From Streptomyces spiralis (GTDB lineage Bacteria > Actinomycetota > Actinomycetes > Streptomycetales > Streptomycetaceae): 64,000 nt of DNA. This document shows, piece after piece, positions 56,664-64,000 of this stretch. The notes beneath the pieces are model-generated. The model was not told the origin of the DNA. It was given only the letters and a program-made list of their open reading frames with translations, and did not search any database. The stretch is taken from the NCBI RefSeq assembly GCF_014654675.1, contig NZ_BNBC01000011.1:20053-84052 (forward strand), in the 5' to 3' direction. The translations under genes were made by a program, and so were the position numbers. The first letter of the stretch is position 1. Every line of letters starts with the position of its first letter.

Positions 56664-56718
56664 CGCAGCAGTGATCGCCCGCGCCCGCGGGCCCGGCCCG
56701 GACCACCCGCGGGCGCCC

Positions 56719-56772
56719 CCAGTGTCATGTCCGATTTCCGCCAGCGGCATCCTCGCCGCGGGCGGACACTGG
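56719..56772. promoter_or_regulatory. CCAGTGTC...GACACTGG inverted repeat before repair genes
   Basis: 8-base arms 38 bases apart in front of the Ada-like gene. Possible operator pair; weak. Confidence 0.3.
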
Positions 56773-56780
56773 ACAGCGTG

Positions 56781-58178
56781 ATGAACGAGGACACCAGGTA
56801 CGAGGCGGTGCGCAGCCGGGACGGACGTTTCGACGGCGAGTTCTTCTTCGCCGTCGAGACGACCGGGATCTACTGCCGTCCCAGCTGCCCGGCCGTGACC
56901 CCGAAGCGGCACAACGTGCGGTACTTCACCACGGCCGCCGCCGCCCAGGGCGCGGGCTTCCGGGCCTGCCGCCGGTGCCGTCCCGACGCCGTGCCCGGCT
57001 CCGCCGAGTGGAACGTGCGGGCCGACGCCGTCGGCCGCGCCATGCGGCTGATCGGCGACGGCGTCATCGACCGAGAGGGCGTCGCCGGGCTCGCCGCGCG
57101 GCTGGGCTACAGCGCACGGCAGGTGCAGCGGCAGCTGACCGCCGAGCTCGGCGCCGGCCCCGTGGCCCTCGCCCGGGCGCAGCGGGCGCACACCGCGCGC
57201 GTCCTGCTGCAGACCACCGACCTGCCGGTCACCCGGATCGCCTTCGCGGCCGGGTTCGCCAGCGTGCGGCAGTTCAACGACACCATCCGCACCGTGTACG
57301 CGGCGACCCCGAGCGAACTGCGGGCCGCCGCACCCCGGACCCGGCACCGCCGGACCGCAGCGCCCACCGCCGGGATCCCGCTGCGGCTCGCCCACCGGGG
57401 CCCCTACCAGGCCGGTCCGGTCTTCGACCTGCTCCAGCGCGAGGCCGTACCGGGCGTCGAGGAGGTGCGGGGCACGCCCGGCGACCGGACCTACCGGCGC
57501 ACCCTGCGCCTGCCCTACGGCACCGGGATAGTCGCCGTCGACGAGCGGCCCGGCGGGCCGCGGGCGGGCTCCGGCGCGCACCCCGGCGGCTGGCTGGAGG
57601 CCCGGCTGCACCTGACCGACCCGCGCGACCTGACGACGGCCGTGCAGCGGCTGCGACGGCTGTTCGACCTGGACGCCGACCCGTACGCCGTGGACGAGCG
57701 GCTCGGCGCGGACCCGCGGCTGGCCCCGCTGGTCGCGGCCCGCCCGGGACTGCGCTCGCCGGGCGCCGCGGACCCGGACGAGGCGGCGCTACGGGCGCTG
57801 CTGAGTCCACCGGCCGCGGAGGAACTGGTACGGCGCTGCGGCAAGGCGCTCGACGCCCCCTGCGGAACCCTCACCCACCTGTTCCCCGAGCCGGCCGCCC
57901 TCGCCGGCGCCGAGCCGGAGGGCACGCTGGGCGCCCTGGCCGCCGCCCTCGCCGACGGCGTCGTACGGCTGGATCCGGGCGCCGACCGGGAGGAGGCGCA
58001 CCGCGCGCTGCTCGCCCTGCCCGGACTGGACGCGACCACGGTCGCCGCCATCCGTACCCGCGCCCTCGGCGACCCCGACGTGGCCCCGCCCGGCGTGCCC
58101 GCCTCCGACCGCTGGGCCCCCTGGCGTTCGTACGCCGTACAACACCTGCTCACCGCGGGGGATTCGAGGACATCATGA
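56781..58178 (+). CDS. Ada-like/AlkA fusion, glycosylase part degenerate
   Basis: 465-residue fusion of an Ada-type zinc domain, an AraC-type HTH and an AlkA-like part. Zinc cysteines C32, C36, C63 and C66 are present (YCRPSC and RACRRC), with C32 the expected methyl acceptor from phosphotriesters. The HTH is GLAARLGYSARQVQRQL and ITRIAFAAGF-like wording. In the AlkA part the HhH hairpin reads LPGLDATTVAAI instead of PGIGxWTA. The stretch that normally holds the catalytic Asp is shortened to APPGVPASDRWAPWRSYA. Regulation of alkylation repair is likely; glycosylase activity is doubtful. Its stop overlaps ogt. Confidence 0.88.
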   Translation: MNEDTRYEAVRSRDGRFDGEFFFAVETTGIYCRPSCPAVTPKRHNVRYFTTAAAAQGAGFRACRRCRPDAVPGSAEWNVRADAVGRAMRLIGDGVIDREGVAGLAARLGYSARQVQRQLTAELGAGPVALARAQRAHTARVLLQTTDLPVTRIAFAAGFASVRQFNDTIRTVYAATPSELRAAAPRTRHRRTAAPTAGIPLRLAHRGPYQAGPVFDLLQREAVPGVEEVRGTPGDRTYRRTLRLPYGTGIVAVDERPGGPRAGSGAHPGGWLEARLHLTDPRDLTTAVQRLRRLFDLDADPYAVDERLGADPRLAPLVAARPGLRSPGAADPDEAALRALLSPPAAEELVRRCGKALDAPCGTLTHLFPEPAALAGAEPEGTLGALAAALADGVVRLDPGADREEAHRALLALPGLDATTVAAIRTRALGDPDVAPPGVPASDRWAPWRSYAVQHLLTAGDSRTS

Positions 58179-58747
58179 ACACCACAGCGACCACGACGGC
58201 GACCATGACGACGACAACCACCAGGACCATGACCACGACCACACCCGCCGACCCGGCCACCACGACGTACTGGACACGGATCGACAGCCCCCTCGGACCG
58301 CTGCTCCTCACCGCGGACCGGACCGGCGCCCTCACCTCCCTGTCCGTGCCGGACCAGAAGGGCGGCCGCACGGTGCGGGAGGGCTGGGTGCACGACCCCG
58401 GGCGGTTCCGCGCCGCCGAGGAGCAGCTGCGGGCCTACTTCACGGGTGACCTCGAGGAGTTCTCCCTGCCGCTGCGCACCCACGGCACCGCGTTCCAGGA
58501 GCGGGTGTGGGCCGCCCTCGACAGCGTCCCCTACGGGGCGACCACGACGTACGGCGAGATCGCCGCCCGGATCGGCGCCTCCCGGGCCGCCGTACGGGCC
58601 GTCGGGGGCGCCATCGGCGCCAACCCGCTGCTGCTGGTGCGCCCCTGCCACCGGGTGATCGGCGCGGACGGCTCCCTGACCGGGTACGCGGGCGGCCTGG
58701 AGCGGAAGGTGCGGCTGCTCACCCTGGAGGGCGCGCTCGCCGCCTGA
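58175..58747 (+). CDS. ogt: methylated-DNA-protein cysteine methyltransferase
   Basis: 190-residue suicide repair protein that removes O6-methyl groups from guanine. The active Cys is C158 in PCHRVIG, with YGEIAARIG before it. ATG overlaps the Ada-like stop by four bases, so the two are coupled. The first 24 residues are almost all Thr with some Met and Ala, encoded by ACC/ACG runs, a low-complexity extension not usual for Ogt. Together with the Ada-like protein it forms a small alkylation-damage operon. The stop is one base from the stop of the convergent regulator. Confidence 0.94.
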   Translation: MNTTATTTATMTTTTTRTMTTTTPADPATTTYWTRIDSPLGPLLLTADRTGALTSLSVPDQKGGRTVREGWVHDPGRFRAAEEQLRAYFTGDLEEFSLPLRTHGTAFQERVWAALDSVPYGATTTYGEIAARIGASRAAVRAVGGAIGANPLLLVRPCHRVIGADGSLTGYAGGLERKVRLLTLEGALAA

Positions 58748-58748
58748 C

Positions 58749-59735
58749 TCAGGGGTGCGCCCGGGACACCCAGCCGCGCTCGTAGGCCTGCCAGCCCAGT
58801 TGCAGCCGGGTGGTCACCCCGGTCAGCTCCATCAGCCGCTTCACCCGGCGCTGTACGGTCCTCAGGCCCAGGTCGAGCTGCTTGGCCACGCTCGCGTCGG
58901 TCAGGCCGGCCAGGAGGAGGGACAGCACCTCCAGGTCGGTGGCGTCGGGGCCGTCCGGGCGCTCCTCGATGATTCCGCGGGCGCCGAGCCGCAGCGGCAG
59001 CGCGTCCCGCCACACCGACTCGAACAGCCCGGACAGCAGCTCCAGCAGTCCGCTGGCGTGCACGACGAGCGCGGCGGGCTCGGCGGTGTGCGAGGTGAGC
59101 GGCACCATCGCGAGCGTCCGGTCCGCGACCACCAGCTTCGTCGGCACCTGGTCGACGACCCGGACCTGTTCGTCACGGCCGAGCGCGGCGGTCAGCTGTG
59201 TGATGCCGTCCGGCAGGTCCAGCACCGTGCGCTCGACCACCACCCGGTAGCGCACGCCGCGTCCGGCCGCCTGCTCCTCGGCCTCGTTCTCCGTCCCGGA
59301 CACGACCACCGGGTTGCCGGTGACCAGGGCGCACACCTCCTCCGTCGCGCCGAGCTGGAGCTGCAGGAAGCGCTGCGCGACCGCGGAGGCCCCGGTGACC
59401 ACCTCCACCAGGTCGTGCACGGCGGGCTCGGCGGCCGCCGCCCGGTACTCCTCGGCGAGCAGCGCGGCGGCCAGTTCCGCCTTCTCCAGCTCGTGCCGCT
59501 GCTGGGTGAGCAGCGCGCCGAGCGCCACCGCGGGCGGCGCGGCGACCCAGCGGCCGGGCCGGGCCGAGGACTGGGCCGCGAGCCCGTGCCGCTCCAGGCG
59601 GCGCAGGGCGCGCTCGGTGTCGTGCTCGGCGAGGACCAGCCGCCGCGCCAGATCGGGCACATCGGCCGCGCCCACGGACACCAGCGCCCGGTACGCCGAC
59701 TCGTGCCTCTCGTCCAGACCTATCGCTGCCAGCAT
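58749..59735 (-). CDS. TrmB/LuxR-type transcriptional regulator, paralogue
   Basis: 328-residue regulator with the same layout as 17384-18430: TrmB-like N-terminus (LARRLVLAEHDTERALRRLERHGL), a middle part with PTKLVVADRTLAMVPL, and a C-terminal LuxR HTH (LAGLTDASVAKQLDLGLRTVQR). Matching phrases with the paralogue (KLVV-DRT and the VHA/VHS-P-L block) show shared descent. ATG 59735 begins MLAAIGLDERHESAYRAL. It converges with ogt. Target unknown. Confidence 0.85.
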   Translation of the reverse strand: MLAAIGLDERHESAYRALVSVGAADVPDLARRLVLAEHDTERALRRLERHGLAAQSSARPGRWVAAPPAVALGALLTQQRHELEKAELAAALLAEEYRAAAAEPAVHDLVEVVTGASAVAQRFLQLQLGATEEVCALVTGNPVVVSGTENEAEEQAAGRGVRYRVVVERTVLDLPDGITQLTAALGRDEQVRVVDQVPTKLVVADRTLAMVPLTSHTAEPAALVVHASGLLELLSGLFESVWRDALPLRLGARGIIEERPDGPDATDLEVLSLLLAGLTDASVAKQLDLGLRTVQRRVKRLMELTGVTTRLQLGWQAYERGWVSRAHP

Positions 59736-60280
59736 CAGCTGCCGCCCCTCCCTTTCCAGACCTCAGGCACACCCGGACAGCGGCGCGTGTCGGCGGTGGC
59801 GGAAAACAGCCACGGCGCAAACCCGCCGCCGAACATCATCGCCGTACCCCCGGTGATCCTGACAAGGTGGCGGCACCGAAGCATCCGGCAGCGTCCCGGT
59901 GCCCGGCCCGGAGGGCCTGGCCTGCTCGGACACGAGCGGCATCCGGCGGGCGACGACGGGGAGCGGGCCGCGGCCGGGAGGGGTGGGCCGCGACCGGACG
60001 GGGCGGGCGCCGCCTTGGACCCGAGCCCGCGGGCCGTGCGCGCGGGGCGCGCCGAACGGCGGTGTTTCGGCCGTCCAGAACGTGACCCGCCCTCCGGGTC
60101 ACCCTGGCGTCGCCGGGCGGTTCTCCCGTGGGGGGTGGGACCGCCCGGCGGCTTTGTTCCGTACGCGCCCTCCGTGCACACGTTCGAGGTGTCACCCGGC
60201 GGGCCGTTCGCGGCCCGCCACCGGCCGGATTTTCCGCTTGCCCCGTTTTCAACGGGCCTGTGCGGTGGACAATTGGCGGC
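59736..60280. other. 545-base gap
   Basis: No gene supported. It holds a hairpin at 60111-60150. The rest is GC-rich without clear signals. Confidence 0.55.
60111..60150 (+). terminator. 11-bp hairpin followed by GCTTTGTT
   Basis: CGCCGGGCGGT / ACCGCCCGGCG with 18-base loop and a T-rich tail. It resembles a terminator although no gene ends nearby on the plus strand, so a small RNA or leader could precede it. Confidence 0.5.
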
Positions 60281-62062
60281 ATGAGTCAGCAGGGGGGAAG
60301 GCCCACCGGTCGCGAGGACGACTGGTGGGCACAGCTGTACGACGACTCCACGGAGGACACCGGCCCCACGGCCGCGCCGGATTCCCTGGACGACCGGTTC
60401 GCATCGGCGGCCGGAACACTGGGACGGACACCGGGGACCGCACGAAACGGCGGAGCGCCCTCGGAGGACCGGCCGGACACCGAAGCCGACATGCCCGACG
60501 GCGGGACCGACGAGCGGACCGAGGACTGGTCGCCGCCCGAGGCGCCCGCGGTGCCTACGGCGCCCGAGGTGCCCGAGGTGCCCGAGGACGGTCCCCGCCC
60601 GCCGGCACGACCGGCGACCGTACCCGCCCCGCGCACCGCCCCACCGGCCGCCCTGCCGCCCGACGCACCGGCAGCCACCGCGGTACCGGAGCAGCCGGAC
60701 GCACCGCCGGACCCACGGCGCCCGGCCGCGGACGCCCCCGGCACGCCGGGCCCCGCCCCGGACTGGTGGGAGCAGACCCCCTGGGACCGGTCATGGCCCG
60801 CCTCCGCGGACCCGACGCCCGGCCCTCCCGACTCGGGCACCGACACAGACTCCGGCGCCGACGCAGACACCGGCACCGATCTCGGCCTCGACTCCGACCT
60901 CGACCCCGGCCTCGACTCCGACCTCGACCTCGGCCTCGACTCCGACCTCGACCCCGGCCTCGACCCCGGCCTCGACCCGGACTTCGCCGACTCCGGCTTC
61001 CACCCCGCCCCGCCCGAGCCCGCGGCCGCCCCCGACTTGGACGTTCCCGCGCCGCTCACCGTCGCCCACGTGGGTTCCCGTCCGCCCACCTACGACGCCG
61101 AACCCACCGCACTTCCGGACGCGGACCCGGACGAGCTGGACGACCTGGTGCCGGACACCGTGCTGGACGGGGCCCGTTACGGGGCCTGTACGCTGCGGGC
61201 CGTGTCCATCCGGGGTGACTCCCCCCGCTACCGGGGCGAGCCGCGCCGGGACGCGCTGCTCACCGCGCGGTTCGGGCAGGGCGAGCAGGCGCTGGTCCTC
61301 GTCGCGATGGCGACCGGCGCACGTGCCGCACCGGGCTCGCACCGCGCGGCGGCCGAGGTGTGCCGGTGGATCGCGCGGGCCGTGGGCCGCAGTCACGCCC
61401 GGCTGGCCGAGGACATCCGGGCCGCCCGGCGCGGTGAGCTCAAGTCGGGCCTGCACCGCCTCACCGACCGCAGCCTCGGCAGACTCCGGGCCGGCGCCGT
61501 CGAACAGGGCATCGAACCCGAGGAGTACGCGGCCACCCTGCGCTGTCTGCTGCTGCCCGCCGACCCCGCGTGCCGTGCGCGTGTCTTCTTCGGCGTCGGC
61601 GCGGGCGGGCTGTTCCGGCTGCGCGACGGCGAGTGGGAGGACATCGAGCCGGACGTTCCCGAGCCGCCCGGGTCGCCCGGGTCGCCGTGGCCGCCGGACC
61701 CGCTGTCGGGGCCCGCCGAGACCCCGGAGGGCGACCGGCTGACCATGGACCTCGGCGTCACGCCCGTCCCGAGCCCGCACGCCCCCGTGGCGGAGCCGCC
61801 CCGCGAACCCTTCCGGTTCCGTGCCTCCATAGCCCACCCGGGTGACACGCTGCTGATGTGCACGGCGGGCCTGGCCGAGCCCCTGCGCGGCGAGGCCGAG
61901 TTGCGCGCGCATCTCGCCCGGCGGTGGTCCGTCCCCTTCGCGCCCGTTGCCACCACGTCCGTTCCCCCTGTGCCCGGCCTCGCCGCGTTCCTCGCGGACG
62001 CGCAGGTGCGGGTCAAGGGATACGCCGACGATCGTACGGCCGCGGCCGTTTGGGAGGCGTGA
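60281..62062 (+). CDS. PP2C-like protein, predicted pseudophosphatase
   Basis: 593-residue cytoplasmic protein. Residues 1-285 are low-complexity, rich in Pro, Asp and Ala, with a GLDSDLDP repeat (about 202-233). The rest resembles a PP2C phosphatase (from about 293). The usual SDRG...D and VADG metal motifs read AVSIRGDSPRYRGEPRRD and VLVAMATG, so the metal Asp residues seem lost. HPGDTLLMCTAGL near the end matches the PP2C pattern but with Thr-Ala where Asp is common. ATG 60281 has only a weak site. A scaffold or competitor of phosphoprotein signalling is possible; function unknown. Confidence 0.75.
   Translation: MSQQGGRPTGREDDWWAQLYDDSTEDTGPTAAPDSLDDRFASAAGTLGRTPGTARNGGAPSEDRPDTEADMPDGGTDERTEDWSPPEAPAVPTAPEVPEVPEDGPRPPARPATVPAPRTAPPAALPPDAPAATAVPEQPDAPPDPRRPAADAPGTPGPAPDWWEQTPWDRSWPASADPTPGPPDSGTDTDSGADADTGTDLGLDSDLDPGLDSDLDLGLDSDLDPGLDPGLDPDFADSGFHPAPPEPAAAPDLDVPAPLTVAHVGSRPPTYDAEPTALPDADPDELDDLVPDTVLDGARYGACTLRAVSIRGDSPRYRGEPRRDALLTARFGQGEQALVLVAMATGARAAPGSHRAAAEVCRWIARAVGRSHARLAEDIRAARRGELKSGLHRLTDRSLGRLRAGAVEQGIEPEEYAATLRCLLLPADPACRARVFFGVGAGGLFRLRDGEWEDIEPDVPEPPGSPGSPWPPDPLSGPAETPEGDRLTMDLGVTPVPSPHAPVAEPPREPFRFRASIAHPGDTLLMCTAGLAEPLRGEAELRAHLARRWSVPFAPVATTSVPPVPGLAAFLADAQVRVKGYADDRTAAAVWEA
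60884..60979 (+). repeat. 24-bp in-frame repeats encoding GLDSDLDP
   Basis: Three 24-base units (60884-60907, 60908-60931, 60932-60955) then two 12-base half units. In frame with the PP2C-like gene; likely prone to length change. Confidence 0.9.
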
Positions 62063-62145
62063 GCGCCGGCTCTGTGAATTCATGGACTCAGAGGACCCGC
62101 AGGAGACCGCACAGTCCGCGGCAGACCGAAGGGCACCCGAGAACC

Positions 62146-63888
62146 ATGGCCAAGCAGAACGTCGCAGAGCAGTTCGTCGACATCCTCGTCCGCGCCGGGG
62201 TCAAGCGCCTGTACGGCGTCGTCGGGGACAGCCTCAACCCGGTGGTCGACGCGGTCCGCCGCAACGCCGCCATCGACTGGATCACCGTGCGCCACGAGGA
62301 GACCGCCGCCTTCGCGGCCGGCGCCGAGGCCCAGATCACCGGGCGGCTCGCGGCCTGCGCCGGCTCCTGCGGCCCCGGCAACCTCCACCTCATCAACGGC
62401 CTGTACGACGCCCACCGCTCCATGGCCCCGGTCCTCGCCCTCGCCTCGCACATCCCGTCCAGCGAGATCGGTCTGGGGTACTTTCAGGAGACCCATCCCG
62501 ACCGGTTGTTCCAGGAGTGCAGCCACTACAGCGAGCTGATCTCCAGCCCGAAGCAGATGCCGCGACTGCTGGACACCGCCATCCAGCACGCCGTCGGCCG
62601 CAGCGGGGTCAGCGTGGTGGCGCTGCCCGGTGACATCGCCGCCGAGCCCGCCCCCGAGAAGGCCGCCGAGGCCGCCATCGTCACCTCGCGGCCCACCGTC
62701 CGGCCCTCCGACGCCGAGATCGACCGGCTCGCCCGGATGGTCGACGAGGCCGGCAAGGTCACCCTGTTCTGCGGCAGCGGCACCGCGGGGGCGCACGCCG
62801 AGGTGATGGAGTTCGCCGGGAAGATCAAGTCACCGGTCGGGCACGCCCTGCGCGGCAAGGAGTTCATCCAGTACGACAATCCCTTCGACGTCGGCATGAG
62901 CGGCCTGCTCGGCTACGGCGCCGCCTACGAGGCCACGCACGAGTGCGACCTGCTGATCCTGCTCGGCACCGACTTCCCGTACAACGCGTTCCTGCCGGAC
63001 GACGTGAGGATCGCCCAGGTCGACGTGCGGCCCGAGGTCCTCGGCCGCCGCTCCAAGCTGGATCTGGCCGTGTGGGGCGATGTGAAGGAGACCCTGCGCT
63101 GCCTGACCCCGCGCGTGCGGGAGAAGACGAACCGGCGCTTCCTGGACCGGATGCTCAAGAAACACGCGGACGCGCTGGAGGGGGTCGTCAAGGCGTACAC
63201 GAGGAGGGTCGACAAGCACGTCCCGATCCACCCCGAGTACGTGGCCGCCGTGCTGGACGAAGTGGCCGACGACGACGCGGTGTTCACCATCGACACCGGG
63301 ATGTGCAATGTCTGGGGCGCCCGCTACATCTCGCCCAACGGGCGCCGCCGGATCATCGGCTCCTTCTCGCACGGCTCGATGGCCAACGCGCTGCCGATGG
63401 CGATCGGCGCGCAGTTCACCGACCGCCGCCGGCAGGTGATCTCGATGTCCGGGGACGGCGGGTTCTCCATGCTGATGGGCGACTTCCTGACCCTGGTCCA
63501 GCACGACCTGCCGGTGAAGGTGGTGCTGTTCGACAACTCCTCGCTCGGCATGGTGGAGCTGGAGATGCTGGTCGCGGGCCTGCCCTCGTACGGTACGACG
63601 AACAAGAACCCCGACTTCGCCGCCGTGGCCCGCGCCTGCGGCGCGCATGGAATCCGGGTGGAGAAACCCAAGGAGCTCGCCGGAGCGCTGAAGGACGCCT
63701 TCCGGCACAAGGGGCCCGCCCTCGTCGACGTCGTCACCGACCCCAACGCGTTGTCCATCCCGCCGAAGATCAGCGCCGAGATGGTGTCCGGGTTCGCCCT
63801 GTCGGCCTCGAAGATCGTGCTGGCGGGCGGGGTGGGCCGAATGGTGCAGATGGCCCGCTCCAACCTGCGCAACGTACCGCGGCCGTAG
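62146..63888 (+). CDS. poxB: thiamine-diphosphate pyruvate oxidase/dehydrogenase (quinone), paralogue
   Basis: 580-residue TPP enzyme, the same length as the copy at 38608-40350 and closely similar from MAKQNVAEQFVDILVRAG to NLRNVPRP. The catalytic Glu region is VRHEETAAFAAGAEA. The TPP motif GDGGFSMLMGDF ends VVLFDNSSLG, with Asp where the other copy has Asn. ATG 62146 follows the PP2C-like stop by 83 bases on the same strand. It would convert pyruvate to acetate. The two copies may serve different growth phases; no direct evidence here. Confidence 0.9.
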   Translation: MAKQNVAEQFVDILVRAGVKRLYGVVGDSLNPVVDAVRRNAAIDWITVRHEETAAFAAGAEAQITGRLAACAGSCGPGNLHLINGLYDAHRSMAPVLALASHIPSSEIGLGYFQETHPDRLFQECSHYSELISSPKQMPRLLDTAIQHAVGRSGVSVVALPGDIAAEPAPEKAAEAAIVTSRPTVRPSDAEIDRLARMVDEAGKVTLFCGSGTAGAHAEVMEFAGKIKSPVGHALRGKEFIQYDNPFDVGMSGLLGYGAAYEATHECDLLILLGTDFPYNAFLPDDVRIAQVDVRPEVLGRRSKLDLAVWGDVKETLRCLTPRVREKTNRRFLDRMLKKHADALEGVVKAYTRRVDKHVPIHPEYVAAVLDEVADDDAVFTIDTGMCNVWGARYISPNGRRRIIGSFSHGSMANALPMAIGAQFTDRRRQVISMSGDGGFSMLMGDFLTLVQHDLPVKVVLFDNSSLGMVELEMLVAGLPSYGTTNKNPDFAAVARACGAHGIRVEKPKELAGALKDAFRHKGPALVDVVTDPNALSIPPKISAEMVSGFALSASKIVLAGGVGRMVQMARSNLRNVPRP

Positions 63889-63901
63889 GGGGTGTCTCGT
63901 C

Positions 63902-64000
63902 GATCAGGCCGGATCAGGGAGCAGTGGCTGGTGGTGGGGGCACCTCCCACGCCGTTCAGGCAGTGGGGGAGCATCGCAAGGCGGAGGAGGGAGTCGATGC
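63902..64000. repeat. dispersed GATCAG element, copy 2, and GTGGGGGAG repeat
   Basis: The first 21 bases match 9618-9638 exactly. After that, CTCCCAC and GTGGGGG flank a 12-base segment as imperfect arms. It resembles widely scattered Streptomyces intergenic elements and runs off the window. Confidence 0.7.

Overview
The window is high-GC actinobacterial DNA, almost certainly from a Streptomyces chromosome. It has strong third-position GC bias, many GTG and some TTG starts, and Streptomyces-type families (WhiB-like, SsgA-like, ROK, AfsR-type NB-ARC/TPR regulator, S53 proteases, alditol oxidase). I saw no rRNA, tRNA, CRISPR array, prophage or complete insertion sequence. The many paralogue pairs and gene relics suggest a chromosome-arm or other flexible region.

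Layout. 1-6.3 kb: a sugar operon on the minus strand (ROK regulator, lipoprotein binding protein, two ABC permeases, GH2 beta-galactosidase cut by the window start). 6.4-9.3 kb: alditol oxidase (aldO) divergent from a radical SAM protein with unusual cysteine spacing. 9.7-14.5 kb: a membrane protein joining a sigma-like N-terminus to a cellulose-binding domain, then the proton-translocating transhydrogenase pntA-pntB. 14.7-16.8 kb: cold-shock protein and DEAD-box helicase; the cold-shock leader carries a possible Shine-Dalgarno-masking switch. 17.4-21.5 kb: TrmB/LuxR-type regulator and a secreted S53 protease. 21.9-22.3 kb: relic of a cytochrome bd oxidase gene.

22.6-50.5 kb is a catabolic and detoxification region: amidohydrolase, six alpha/beta hydrolases, MFS exporter, SMP-30-like protein, FAH-family hydrolase, D-lactate dehydrogenase, pyruvate oxidase, FMN reductase and luciferase-like monooxygenase, isochorismatase-like hydrolase, DoxX, Dps, and regulators (NB-ARC/TPR, AraC, WhiB-like). 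Blocks 25.3-30.7 kb and 41.3-44.8 kb carry the same three families on the same strand; in the second block the regulator survives only as a deleted pseudogene.

50.9-64 kb: a giant secreted S53 protease with a Kelch propeller, rsgA, a methylation-repair pair (Ada-like fusion overlapping ogt), a second TrmB/LuxR regulator, a PP2C-like protein apparently lacking its metal ligands, a second pyruvate oxidase, and a dispersed repeat at the right edge.

Likely joint functions. D-lactate dehydrogenase and pyruvate oxidase would convert lactate through pyruvate to acetate while feeding the quinone pool. PntAB would balance NADPH. The hydrolase, FAH and monooxygenase genes look like processing of ester, epoxide, halogenated or ring-cleavage substrates. 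These functional links are inferred from families and neighbourhood, not shown directly.
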